This document shows positions 37,161-46,387 of a DNA stretch of 64,000 nucleotides, in pieces. The translations under genes and the position numbers were made by a program. Below the pieces are notes generated by a model that was given only the letters and a program-made list of their open reading frames with translations, had not been told where the DNA came from and did no database searches. Within the stretch, counting starts at the first letter, position 1. The number at the start of each line of letters is the position of its first letter. The DNA comes from Microbulbifer donghaiensis (GTDB taxonomy: Bacteria > Pseudomonadota > Gammaproteobacteria > Pseudomonadales > Cellvibrionaceae): contig NZ_FQVA01000006.1 in NCBI RefSeq assembly GCF_900129095.1, positions 83,830 to 147,829 on the forward strand, given 5' to 3'.

Positions 37161-37355
37161 GGCTTGTACATCTCCTTCGTTCCTAGCCAAATATCCTTGC
37201 GCGCCGTCTCCTATGCCCGCCGAGCACCCGAGCAAAGAATCCGCAGGGGCTCTCAATAACGTCACGTCATCAAGTCGTGTCGCTGGTATTGACGAGCCCC
37301 GAGGTGCTAGGGTGGACGGGCAACGCGGCCGATTGGACACATGATGCCGCCAGCG

Positions 37356-39134
37356 TCAGAGGCCGTCGCGGTACCGGACTACGCCATCCATCATCGTGAA
37401 GACTACCTTCGCTTTGTAGATGTCATGCGGGTCTATCTCGAACAGGTTCTGGTCGAGCACGATCAGGTCGGCCTTCTTGCCCACCTCGATCGAGCCGATC
37501 TTGTCCTCTACGCCGATGCCGTAGGCAGAGCCATAGGTATTCGCGCGGATCGCCTCGGCCACCGTCAGCCGCATGTCCTTGCCGCCCAGTATCGGCATGT
37601 CGGGCTTGCCCAGCATCTGGCGCGTCACCGCCTGGGTGATCGCGTTAAGCGGCCTGTAGTCGGAGACATAGGCTGCCGCGGGGAAATCCGAACCCAGAGA
37701 GACATTGCCGCCGGCTTCGAGTATTGCCTTGATGGGAAAGAGCCGATTCATCCGTTCTGGCCCGATGCGCTCGGGCGTGATATTGCCGGTGTAGGGATCG
37801 AGTGCCATCCACTGGCCGCTGGTGTCGTAGGTGGCGCTCAGCTCCTTGAAGCGAGGATAGTCGTCGGGATGCACCAGAATGGCATGCGAGGCGACCGGTC
37901 GCCGGTCCCATTCGGGGTTTTTCTCCTTCGCCAGTTCAACGGTATCCAGGAACTTGCGCACCGCTAAGTCGCCAAAGCAGTGACAGATAAGGTGTAATTG
38001 CTCCTTGTCGGCGCGTACGGCCACATCATTGATTACATCGAACGGTATGATCGGCTTGGGGTCGGCGTCGGGCTTGTCGCTATAGCCGCCGACAAGCAGC
38101 GCACTGTACTTGTCGTCGTCACCGTCCATGTTGATCTTCAGGGCGTTGAACTGCACCAGCCCGGTCTGGTTCTCGTCACGCCACTTCTTGGCAATCGGCA
38201 CGGGATCGATATTGGCATCGTTCCAGTAGTAACTGCCGTAGAACCGTGTCGTCAGCGTGCCTTCCTTTTCCAACTCTTTCATGAGCCTGACGGCATCATC
38301 ATTACTGAGAAAGCCGAGACCATAATCATGATAAGCCGTGATGCCGGCCTTGGAATATTCGGGATACCATTGGGCCACTCCTTCCTTGACGTAATCGTAA
38401 TCAATATCCTGCAGGGCATTGAGTACCTGGAGCACCGCCGGCACTTCGACGATATAGCCGGTAGGATTGCCCTCGTCGTCACGGACAAAATAGGCCACAT
38501 CGGGCACGGGATCCTCTGTGTCCCTGGTGATGCCAGCCATCTCCAGGGCCTTGGAGTTGGCCCAGGCGGAGTGGCCATCGACCTGCCACAGAAATACCGG
38601 CCGTTCGGACTCGATTTTGTCCAGCGTGGCCGCAGTGGGCTGCTTACCGCCATAGAGATTGGGACGCACTCCCCAGCCGTGGATTTGCTCCAAGTCCGGA
38701 TTGGCTTCCGCATATTCTTTCAGCTTGCCCAGCAGCTCTTCCATGCTCTCGGATTGCAGGTTGACTCCGCGCAACATGACGCCGGGGGTGATGGAATGGA
38801 AATGGCCCTCGACAAAACCGGGCAGCATCAGCTTGCCGTCTAGATCGATCTCCTTGGTATTCTCTCCGACCATTGCCTTCGCGCCGGCGTCGTCGCCGAC
38901 GTAGACGATCTCGTCCCCGCGCACGGCAACGGCCTCCGCCCAGGAATTTTCCTTGTCGACGGGGTAGACCTTGCCGTTGGTGAAGACGAAATCGGCCGAT
39001 TCAGCAGCGGAAGTGGAAGCGGCAGGTGCCGGCTGGTTGGTCGCTGGGGCGGTGGATTCCGGCTTTTCGGAACACCCGGCCAGCGCTAACGCCAGCACAG
39101 TCAGTATGGAGCCCAAGGTCTTAGTCAGATCCAT
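37356..39134 (-). CDS. YtcJ-like amidohydrolase lipoprotein (copy 2)
   Basis: 592-residue amidohydrolase exported as a lipoprotein: the N-terminus MDLTKTLGSILTVLALALAGC carries a lipobox with Cys21, followed by a Ser/Ala/Pro linker. HxH is GFVEGHFHS; CHCFGDLAVRKFLD, SHAIL and LGSDFPAAAYVSDYRPLNAI complete the site. It and copy 3 are near-identical over long stretches, including the last residues GVVRYRDGL, so a recent tandem duplication is clear. Probably anchored to the periplasmic face of a membrane. Substrate not known. Confidence 0.9.
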   Translation of the reverse strand: MDLTKTLGSILTVLALALAGCSEKPESTAPATNQPAPAASTSAAESADFVFTNGKVYPVDKENSWAEAVAVRGDEIVYVGDDAGAKAMVGENTKEIDLDGKLMLPGFVEGHFHSITPGVMLRGVNLQSESMEELLGKLKEYAEANPDLEQIHGWGVRPNLYGGKQPTAATLDKIESERPVFLWQVDGHSAWANSKALEMAGITRDTEDPVPDVAYFVRDDEGNPTGYIVEVPAVLQVLNALQDIDYDYVKEGVAQWYPEYSKAGITAYHDYGLGFLSNDDAVRLMKELEKEGTLTTRFYGSYYWNDANIDPVPIAKKWRDENQTGLVQFNALKINMDGDDDKYSALLVGGYSDKPDADPKPIIPFDVINDVAVRADKEQLHLICHCFGDLAVRKFLDTVELAKEKNPEWDRRPVASHAILVHPDDYPRFKELSATYDTSGQWMALDPYTGNITPERIGPERMNRLFPIKAILEAGGNVSLGSDFPAAAYVSDYRPLNAITQAVTRQMLGKPDMPILGGKDMRLTVAEAIRANTYGSAYGIGVEDKIGSIEVGKKADLIVLDQNLFEIDPHDIYKAKVVFTMMDGVVRYRDGL

Positions 39135-39175
39135 AACTGCTCTCCTGAGTGTAAAGCTGCAATATCAATCTAAGG

Positions 39176-40948
39176 TCAGAGGCCGTCGCGGTACCGGACT
39201 ACGCCATCCATCATGGTAAAAATTACATTGGCCTTGTAGATGTCGTGTGGGTCTATCTCGAACAGGTTTTGGTCGAGCACAATGAGGTCGGCCTTCTTGC
39301 CAACTTCAATTGACCCGATCTTGTCCTCCACGCCGATGCCGTAGGCCGCGCCATAGGTATTCGCGCGGATCGCTTCGGCCACCGTCAGACGCGCGTCTTC
39401 GCCCCCCAATATCGGCATGTCCGGCTTGCCCAGCATCTGGCGGGTCACCGCCACCGTGATGGCGTTGAGCGGTTTATAGTCTGCAACATAAGATGCTGCG
39501 GGAAAATCCGAGCCCAGCGAAACATTGGCGCCGGCCTCGAGCATTGCCTTGATCGGGAAGAGCTGCTTCATCCGCGCCTCGCCCAGTCGTACAGGGCTGA
39601 CATTGGCTGTGTAGGGATCGAACGCGAACCACTGTCCGGTCGTATCGTAGGTCGCGTTCAACTCCTTGAAGCGCGGCCGGTCGTCCGGATGCACGAGCTG
39701 CGCGTGCGAGGCGACCGCGCGCCGGTCCCATTCGGGATTGGACTTCTTCGCTAGCTCGACCGCATCGAGGAACTTGCGCACGGCAAGATCGCCGAAGCAG
39801 TGACAGATGAGGTGCAGTTGCTCCTTGTCGGCGCGCACGGCCGCATCGTTGATCACGTCGAACGGAATAATCGGCTCGGGCTTGGCGTCGGGCTTGTCGG
39901 CGTAGCCGTCGACATAGAGGCCGCTGTACTTGTCGTCGTCGCCGTCCATGTTGATCTTGAGCGCACTGACCTGCACCAGGCCCTCCTGGTTCTCGTCGCG
40001 CATCTTCTTGGCAATCGGCACGGGGTCGATGCTGGCATCATTCCAGTAATAGCTGCCGTATATCCGCGTCCCCAGCGTGCCGTCTTTTTCGAAATCCTTG
40101 AGGATACCGATGGCCATGTCCTGGTCGACGCCGGCCCAGCCGAAATCGTGCACGGCGGTGATACCGGCCTTCGAATATTCCGGGAACCACTTGGCCATAC
40201 CTCCGCGGATATAGTCCTCATCGACCGTGACAAACTTGTTCAGGATTTCGACCTGCGCCGGGACCTCGATGATGTAGCCGGTGGGATTGCCCTCATCGTC
40301 ACGGACAAAATAGGACACCCCGGGCACGGTGTCCGGCGTGTCCTTGTTGAGTCCCGCCATTTCCATGGCCTTGGAATTGACCCAGGCAGAGTGGCCATCG
40401 ACCTGCCACAGATAGACCGGTCTATCGGGGACAACGGCGTCGAGCATCGCCGCATTCGGCTCGCCCGGACCATAAATGTTGGGGCGCACACCCCAGCCGT
40501 TGATAAACTTGAGATCGGGATGCTCGTCGGCATATTTTTTGAGCTTGGCGAGCAGCTCGTCCATCGAGTCGGTCTGCAAGTCGGGGCCGTGCAGGATGAT
40601 ACCCTGCGTCGTCGTGTGGAAATGGCCTTCGACGAAGCCGGGCAGCATCAGCTTGCCGCCGAGATCAATTTTTTCAGTCTCATTTCCAACAAAAGATTCA
40701 GCGCCCTTATTGTCGCCCACGTAGACAATCTTATCGCCGCGCACGGCGACGGCCTGCGCCCAGGAACCCTCCTTGTCGACGGTATAGACCTTGCCGTTGG
40801 TAAAAACAAAATCGGCGACTTCCGCGGCGGGTGATGCGGCCCCGGGCTCTGCAGTGGTTGGGGCGCGGGATTCCGGTTTTTCGGAACAGCCGGCCAGAAC
40901 AAAGGCCAATACGGCCGCCAGGCTGAACAGGGTCTTCTGCAGCAACAT
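39176..40948 (-). CDS. YtcJ-like amidohydrolase lipoprotein (copy 3)
   Basis: 590-residue amidohydrolase lipoprotein with lipobox LAFVLAGC (Cys20) and the same active-site motifs as copy 2 (GFVEGHFHT, CHCFGDLAVRKFLDAVE, SHAQL, LGSDFPAASYVADYKPLN). Only 41 nt separate its stop from the start of copy 2, so copies 3 and 2 may share a transcript. A decayed 3' end of a further copy sits immediately upstream. Substitutions are spread over the protein, suggesting divergence in specificity while keeping the metal site. Confidence 0.9.
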   Translation of the reverse strand: MLLQKTLFSLAAVLAFVLAGCSEKPESRAPTTAEPGAASPAAEVADFVFTNGKVYTVDKEGSWAQAVAVRGDKIVYVGDNKGAESFVGNETEKIDLGGKLMLPGFVEGHFHTTTQGIILHGPDLQTDSMDELLAKLKKYADEHPDLKFINGWGVRPNIYGPGEPNAAMLDAVVPDRPVYLWQVDGHSAWVNSKAMEMAGLNKDTPDTVPGVSYFVRDDEGNPTGYIIEVPAQVEILNKFVTVDEDYIRGGMAKWFPEYSKAGITAVHDFGWAGVDQDMAIGILKDFEKDGTLGTRIYGSYYWNDASIDPVPIAKKMRDENQEGLVQVSALKINMDGDDDKYSGLYVDGYADKPDAKPEPIIPFDVINDAAVRADKEQLHLICHCFGDLAVRKFLDAVELAKKSNPEWDRRAVASHAQLVHPDDRPRFKELNATYDTTGQWFAFDPYTANVSPVRLGEARMKQLFPIKAMLEAGANVSLGSDFPAASYVADYKPLNAITVAVTRQMLGKPDMPILGGEDARLTVAEAIRANTYGAAYGIGVEDKIGSIEVGKKADLIVLDQNLFEIDPHDIYKANVIFTMMDGVVRYRDGL

Positions 40949-40987
40949 AATTACCTCATAAACCGTTAGCGGATTGTTCGCGTTAGG

Positions 40988-41086
40988 TCAGAGACCGTTT
41001 CGGTTCCGGACCTTGCCATATACGACCGATGGCAGCCCCCACGTTTGGTGAGTGTCATGCGGCCCAATGTCGAAAAGATTTTTCCG
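40988..41086 (-). pseudogene. 3' remnant of a further YtcJ-like amidohydrolase
   Basis: About 33 codons on the minus strand read RKNLFDIGPHDTH, then a divergent stretch, then GKVRNRNGL and a stop. This lines up with the C-terminus of copies 2 and 3 (QNLFEIDPHDIYKA ... GVVRYRDGL), and the DNA around the stop (GGTCAGAG, CGG, CCGGAC) matches too. No upstream body of the gene remains; the serine hydrolase gene ends 14 nt before it on the same strand. A deletion or insertion removed the rest. Confidence 0.75.
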
Positions 41087-41103
41087 CGCAGTTTTCATAA
41101 GCT

Positions 41104-42447
41104 CTACTTGTTCGCCAGGTATTTCACGATGCCGTAAAAGCCTTCCAGGTTGTAGCCATCCAGATAGGTGTCCTTGGATACCGGCATGGAGCTGACCTTG
41201 ACGATGGCGATATCATGATTCCTGTCGATGTAGATCCACTGCCCGTGAACCCCGATGGCCATGAACGCTTCCATGCCCGGCGTATGCTTGACCCACCACT
41301 GGCCGCGGTAGCTCCATTCGCCCTTCTTGTGGACAATATCATCGGAATCGGGGCCCGCATCGAATGCCTCGATGCTGCCGCCCTTGGCGATCGTATCGAC
41401 AACCGATTTTGGTACGACCTGCTTGCCATTGAAATTGCCGTTGTTGAGCATCATCATCGCGAATCGGGCCAGGTTGTATGGCGTGGCGTTCAGACCGCCC
41501 CCCGCAACCAGCGTTGCGTTGTTGTCGAGCAGTACATACGTCTCGCCCTCGGTGCCGATCTTCGACCATACCTCGTCGTAGAGCGCCTCTTGGAATGATG
41601 CGTTGTTCACCCGGTTGGTGACCCAGTTGACCACGTCGGTCTTGGGCGTCTGGTAGTGAAAGATTTCGCCGTCCTTGTGCTCTTTATCGGTCTTGAGGGT
41701 TACGAGGTAGTCGTACAGGCTGTCGGGGTATTTGACGCCCTCCAATTTCGGCACCCACCCCAGTACAGCTGCGTAGGTCATGATGCCCGACTTGGGATCG
41801 TCGTAAACCTCGCTAAAGTCCATGGAGTTGGTCATGTCGAGGACCTGGCCGAAGGTGGCCTTGGCGAAAGCCCCGTCCTTCACGTTGAGCTCGGGGACGT
41901 ACTTCGTAACCGGATCGGACTCCTTCAATTTACCGTTTGCAACAGCCATCAACCCCAGCAAGCCACCAAAGGATTTGGTTGCGGACATCATCTGATGCGG
42001 CGTATTCGGAGTCATGCCGTTGAGGAATTTCTCGTAGACGATCTTGTCGCCGTGGATCACGACAATGGCGTCGGTCCAGGTCTCCTTCAGGAATTCGGCC
42101 AGGCTCTTCGTCTTGCCGCTACCCGGCTCCTTGATTTTTACTTCCTTGGCGAAATTGGGGTCGATATCCTTGCGGAGTGGTACCGGCACATCGGCGGCAG
42201 GCACATTGGCGGTAGGATAGAACATCCGCATATGCTGGTAGGCCCAGCGGTTATACGGCGGGGTTTGTAACGCGTTGGCTTTGGTTACCCGTTTATCGGG
42301 CGGTGGTGGGAAACCTTCCATCAGCCCCAGTTCTTTTGCCGTGGCGTATTTGTCTTCCGCGTGGGCTAAAGGGTTTACAGCAGCGATGGCCGCTAGTATC
42401 GAGAGGCTAAAATAAATGGTTTTCCGGAAAAAAACTAAATTACCCAT
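41104..42447 (-). CDS. Exported serine hydrolase, beta-lactamase/CubicO family
   Basis: 447-residue class-C-beta-lactamase-fold serine hydrolase with a Sec signal peptide ending near residue 30 (PLAHAE). The SxxK motif is SATK (Ser155, Lys158) in HQMMSATKSFGGLLGL; LDMTNSMDFSEVYDD is the region after it; a late GWSYRGQWW-type segment precedes MAIGVHGQWIYID, the usual third-motif region. Such proteins act as esterases, amidases or peptidases; sequence does not tell which. Placed between amidohydrolase copies, it may act on the same class of compound in the periplasm. Confidence 0.88.
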   Translation of the reverse strand: MGNLVFFRKTIYFSLSILAAIAAVNPLAHAEDKYATAKELGLMEGFPPPPDKRVTKANALQTPPYNRWAYQHMRMFYPTANVPAADVPVPLRKDIDPNFAKEVKIKEPGSGKTKSLAEFLKETWTDAIVVIHGDKIVYEKFLNGMTPNTPHQMMSATKSFGGLLGLMAVANGKLKESDPVTKYVPELNVKDGAFAKATFGQVLDMTNSMDFSEVYDDPKSGIMTYAAVLGWVPKLEGVKYPDSLYDYLVTLKTDKEHKDGEIFHYQTPKTDVVNWVTNRVNNASFQEALYDEVWSKIGTEGETYVLLDNNATLVAGGGLNATPYNLARFAMMMLNNGNFNGKQVVPKSVVDTIAKGGSIEAFDAGPDSDDIVHKKGEWSYRGQWWVKHTPGMEAFMAIGVHGQWIYIDRNHDIAIVKVSSMPVSKDTYLDGYNLEGFYGIVKYLANK

Positions 42448-42499
42448 CGCGTATCTTCTCCATTACTAGCTATTGATTGACGAGCAGGTCCACTGCTTG

Positions 42500-44302
42500 C
42501 TAATCGCTGCTGCCCTTCTTGTAGGTGAATTTTCCGTCCATCATCGTCATCTCTACGCCGATGTCCGCGATCTTGTCCGGGTCGACTTCGAGGGGGTTGC
42601 CGTCGAGTACCACGATGTCGGCGTATTTGCCCACTTCCAGGCTGCCGATCTTGTCCTCCATGCGCAGTTGCCAGGCGGCGTCGACGGTCATGGCCCGCAG
42701 TGCCTGCTCCACGGTCATCGGTTTGACATTGGGCGGGAAGGGCTTGGCATCAGGATTGGACGGATCTTTCATCGTCACGGCGCCCTCGATGACGAACAGC
42801 GGAGCCTGCATTGTTGACGGGGTGCTGGGAACATCGGCGGACAGGCTGACCGGTACACCGGCGCGTGCGAACTCGGGGTAGCGTCCGAAATAGGCCATGG
42901 TGCGCTTTTTGCCCATCACGCGCAGCGCGTCCTTGTCAGTATCGCTCCAGTCATTGGTGAAGTTCGGGGTCGAATTGACCGGGATCTTGTTATCGATGAC
43001 CCGCTTCTGATCCTCTGGTGTGAGCCAGGTGGCGTGGTGCAGCGCGCTGCGATTGTCGGGATCTACCTTGCGCGCCGCCAGAATCGCATCGATGCCGGCA
43101 TGGGACGTGCCGGTGCTGTCGGTGTGAATGACAGAGTCGAAGCCTGACTTGGCGGCTGCCACCATGATCTCCTTGATCTTCTCTGGTGGAATACCGTAAG
43201 TGCCCTTTTTACCGGATTCGTAGGGCTCGAGCATCGGGCTGAGTTCGACATTCCAGTTGGCTTCGGGATGAATTTTCACCTGCCGTACGAACAGTTTGTC
43301 GCCGTTGTATTGCTTTTGCATTCCGGCCATGAAGTCCATCAACTGCCCGGTATCCGCCTTGGGATTCTTGACGAGCGGCAGTACGAAGGTGCGCATTTTC
43401 AGTGTCCCCGCCTGCTCGCGCTTTTTCAGCAGGGCCATCGCCGTCTTCATGTCATCCTGCATCTTGCCGTTGGTGTCCTTGATGTTGGGCGTGACAATGC
43501 CGGGGTTCAGGTAGGTGGTGGTGCCATTCTTCGCGGCGAGGGGGTGCAGAGTGTCGATGGTCTCATTGAGGATTTTGTCGGCATCCCAGGCGCCGATGGC
43601 GACATAGGCCTCCATCCACTGGCCCTCTACGCCAGTACCGGTCGGTGTGCCATTCTCGTCCCGCACCCAGTAGATCACCCCCGGCTGGTCGTCGGGTGAA
43701 TCCTTGGTAACGCCGGCTATTTCCATCGCCTTGGTATTCAGCCAGGCATCGTGCGCGGTGAAATCCAGGATGAGTGCCGGCCGATCCGGCACCGCCTTGT
43801 CGAGGTCTTTCGCGGTAGGGCGGCCGCCATAGGTGCCGGTGCTCCAGCCCATGCCGACGATACGCTCCAGATCCGGGTTCTCTTCGGCATATTTCTTGAC
43901 CTTGGCGATATAGTCCGCCTTGCTCTTGCCGTCGAACAGCTGAACCCCCTTGCCAGTCCAGCCCGAGCCGATCAGGTGGTCGTGCGTGCTGATGAAACCG
44001 GGCATGACCACGTCGCCGGTGGTGTCGATCACCTTGGTTTTGTCACCGATAAAGGGCTTGGCTCCTTTGGCATCGCCCACATAGACGATCTTGTTGTCCT
44101 TAACGGCCACCGCCTCTGCCCAGGGCTGTTTTTTATCGAGGGTGTAGACCTTGCCGCCACTGAAAACATAGTCCGCCGCCTGGGCGGCCAATAGTGCCGG
44201 TGAGACACACAGCACCGCCAAACATATTGCGAAAGCGAATAAGTACTTTAAATAGGGCGCTGCAGCAATCGGCGGATTGGGTTGCAGGTGTCGATGAGTC
44301 AT
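42500..44302 (-). CDS. Exported YtcJ-like amidohydrolase (copy 4, divergent)
   Basis: 600-residue amidohydrolase with an N-terminal hydrophobic signal segment (KYLFAFAICLAVLCVSPALLAAQA). The first motif is PGFISTHDHLIGSG, HxH with Asp between; later HTDSTGTSHAGIDAI and SLSADVPSTPSTMQ take the place of motifs in the other three copies, so it is a distinct subgroup, perhaps with another substrate. The C-terminus EDKIGSLEVGKYADIVVLDGNPLE is typical. ATG 44302 is preferred because AAGGGAA lies 10 nt upstream; a GTG at 44320 is possible. First gene of the leftward series that includes the serine hydrolase. Confidence 0.88.
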   Translation of the reverse strand: MTHRHLQPNPPIAAAPYLKYLFAFAICLAVLCVSPALLAAQAADYVFSGGKVYTLDKKQPWAEAVAVKDNKIVYVGDAKGAKPFIGDKTKVIDTTGDVVMPGFISTHDHLIGSGWTGKGVQLFDGKSKADYIAKVKKYAEENPDLERIVGMGWSTGTYGGRPTAKDLDKAVPDRPALILDFTAHDAWLNTKAMEIAGVTKDSPDDQPGVIYWVRDENGTPTGTGVEGQWMEAYVAIGAWDADKILNETIDTLHPLAAKNGTTTYLNPGIVTPNIKDTNGKMQDDMKTAMALLKKREQAGTLKMRTFVLPLVKNPKADTGQLMDFMAGMQKQYNGDKLFVRQVKIHPEANWNVELSPMLEPYESGKKGTYGIPPEKIKEIMVAAAKSGFDSVIHTDSTGTSHAGIDAILAARKVDPDNRSALHHATWLTPEDQKRVIDNKIPVNSTPNFTNDWSDTDKDALRVMGKKRTMAYFGRYPEFARAGVPVSLSADVPSTPSTMQAPLFVIEGAVTMKDPSNPDAKPFPPNVKPMTVEQALRAMTVDAAWQLRMEDKIGSLEVGKYADIVVLDGNPLEVDPDKIADIGVEMTMMDGKFTYKKGSSD

Positions 44303-44407
44303 CTGGTTGATTCCCTTCACGCAAAATCTCTCAAAAGTCTAGACGCTTAAAAATGGGCGAAAATGACGTGTCATTCAGGAGCGGGCTGCGGGCACGGTTT
44401 CAGGCGG

Positions 44408-44470
44408 AAACTAGGGAAACTAGGGAAACTAGGGGGACTAGGGGGACTAGGGAAACTAGGGGGACTAGGC
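44408..44470. repeat. Seven tandem 9-bp repeats (RRACTAGGG)
   Basis: Seven copies of a 9-bp unit, AAACTAGGG or GGACTAGGG, run head to tail without interruption (order A,A,A,G,G,A,G by first base; the last ends in C). The last unit contains the stop codon of the pyruvate-kinase-like gene. Because the unit is three codons long, every copy presents an in-frame TAG on the minus strand. Slippage at the 3' end of the gene is the likely origin. Confidence 0.95.
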
Positions 44471-46387
44471 CTCGGGAAGATCCTTGCGGTTGCTGCGGTT
44501 CGTATTGACGCTGGCTTCGGGTGGCAACGTATGGGCTAGACGCAATTCCCGCAGCATGGCCTGCTTCTTGGCCTGGTGAGCCTGCATCCGTCGCAGGATA
44601 TCGTCGAGCACGCGTACCGCAGTGAGCATGTGTGGTCCTTTATTTAGCATCACGCATTCGGCGCGGTGTCCCATCGCTGCATCGGTGATCTCGGCCCGCG
44701 ACGGCATGCCAACTTTTGCCAGCGTTTCCAGTACCTGCGTGGCCCAGATAACCGGTACATGGGCGGCCTCACAGATCCACAGAATTTCCTCCTGCACCTC
44801 GGCCAGGCGTTCGAAGCCGCATTCGACCGCCAGATCGCCCCGCGCGATCATTACCCCGCAGCATGGCGCGCGCATTGCGGTCAGCAACATATCCGGCAGA
44901 TTTTCAAAGCCGCGCCGGGTCTCGATCTTCAGGGTGATCGCGGGCTGTCTGCCGCCCAGGCTTGCCTGGTGCTGCTGCAGCAGCGCCACGTCCTCGGCGC
45001 TGTTGGCGAATGAGAGCTGTACCACATCGGCGTGCCGGGCGATAAAGGAGAGATCGGCCAGGTCTTTGGCCGTCAGTGCTGACAAGCGCAGGGGGCTGTC
45101 GGGCAGGTTGATACCCTTGTCGGCGCGCAGGTTTTCTCCCCGTGGGCGGGCGTGAGTGATGCGCACGAATACCTGTTGCGGTTCTATGTTCTCCAGAACG
45201 CCGCCGATCTTGCCGTCGTCGAACCAGATACTGTCGCCCGCTCGCACGTCGTCAAATACCGCAGGAATTGTGCAACCGATAGAAGCCGGGGTAAGGACCT
45301 TTCCCGCGCTGTCGGTAATCGCGGGGCGGCCGGGTTTTGTGTCCCGCGTCAGTATCAGTGAATCTCCCGGTCGGAGTCGGATGGCGCTCTCGCGCGGTGG
45401 CAGATCGCCGATGTGCGCATTCCCGGCGTGCTCATGGTGCAATTCCGTTCCGGGGATCAGGTAGGTGGTCTTGGTCGCCTCGACCCAGCAACCGCCCTCG
45501 GTGACATCAGCGATAGCGAAAATCCGCCGGGAGTTCCGCGCGTCGGTCAGTTGCACACGGTCGCCGGTCTGCAGTTGCTCCAGCCATACCGGCGGTACCG
45601 CCAGTTTTACATCCGCTGGCGACGGAGCGGGGTGGGCGGCACCGTCTGCGGTCAGCCAAACGCGCGCGGGCGTAATGACCCGCCCGTAGGGGTCGCGTTG
45701 GGGGCGTACTTTTACTACGGCTGGGCCGGGCGCCAGTGGTCCTGTACGCAGCTTCGGGCCGGCCAGGTCCATCACCACCCGGCAGCTTCTGCCCACCGCT
45801 CGTTCGGCGCGCCTGAGGTGCTCGATCATCTGCCGCCACGTCTCAGCGTCGTCGTGGGCGCAGTTGATACGCATACAATCCATGCCCTGCCTGAGCAGGT
45901 CGTGCACCAGGCTGTAATCGCTGCCCGCCTCGGTTGGCATGGTGACCATGATCCGCACATCGCGGCCGGGTGTCGGTGGGCCGAGTAGGGCGTCGGTGTG
46001 TTCGCTCAGCAGCCGCTGGCCGGTTCTGAAATCGACACACCTTTCTTCCGCAGGCGGGTTCTGCCAGCGGCGATTTGCGAGTTGGTGCAGAACTTCCAGT
46101 ACCGCGTCCACCGTAGCCAGCACATGTGACTCGGCGCGCCCGAGCGAAGACAGCCCCAGAGCGGCCAGGCGCAGTTGCAGGGGGCGCAGGTCGTGGCGGC
46201 GCAGGGCGAGGTAGTGGAGCAGGTTGCGGGCGCTGTCGCGGTAATTGGGGTGGATGGCGGCCAACCGCCGGTGCAGCACCTCTGCGTCGGCCACCATGTC
46301 CGCCCGAAGTGCCGTCAGTTCCCGGAGAGCGTCCTCGATATCGGAATCTTTCTGCTGCACGCGGTGGTACCTGGTCTTCGTGATCAA
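44465..46387 (-). CDS. Pyruvate-kinase-like protein with N-terminal extension
   Basis: 640-residue protein. Residues about 1-140 are a helical extension (HRRLAAIHPNYRDSARNLLHYLALRRHDL). From about 145 a pyruvate-kinase barrel follows: VRIMVTMPTEAGSDYSLVHDLL, MRINCAHD, VVMDLAGPKLRTG, DKGINLPDSPLRLSALTAKDLADLSF, an acidic metal site (LKIETRRGFENLPDML), ARGDLAVECGFERLAEVQEEI and WATQVLETL, TDAAMGHRAECVMLNKG. It stops soon after the barrel, so the C-terminal allosteric domain of ordinary pyruvate kinase is absent; the B domain is enlarged. Activity as pyruvate kinase is possible but unproven. Start uncertain: TTG 46387 or GTG 46360. Confidence 0.85.
   Translation of the reverse strand: MITKTRYHRVQQKDSDIEDALRELTALRADMVADAEVLHRRLAAIHPNYRDSARNLLHYLALRRHDLRPLQLRLAALGLSSLGRAESHVLATVDAVLEVLHQLANRRWQNPPAEERCVDFRTGQRLLSEHTDALLGPPTPGRDVRIMVTMPTEAGSDYSLVHDLLRQGMDCMRINCAHDDAETWRQMIEHLRRAERAVGRSCRVVMDLAGPKLRTGPLAPGPAVVKVRPQRDPYGRVITPARVWLTADGAAHPAPSPADVKLAVPPVWLEQLQTGDRVQLTDARNSRRIFAIADVTEGGCWVEATKTTYLIPGTELHHEHAGNAHIGDLPPRESAIRLRPGDSLILTRDTKPGRPAITDSAGKVLTPASIGCTIPAVFDDVRAGDSIWFDDGKIGGVLENIEPQQVFVRITHARPRGENLRADKGINLPDSPLRLSALTAKDLADLSFIARHADVVQLSFANSAEDVALLQQHQASLGGRQPAITLKIETRRGFENLPDMLLTAMRAPCCGVMIARGDLAVECGFERLAEVQEEILWICEAAHVPVIWATQVLETLAKVGMPSRAEITDAAMGHRAECVMLNKGPHMLTAVRVLDDILRRMQAHQAKKQAMLRELRLAHTLPPEASVNTNRSNRKDLPEA

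Noticed and set aside
44408..44470. Direct repeats considered as a CRISPR array
   Set aside because: Units are 9 bp with no spacers, so it is a simple tandem repeat.
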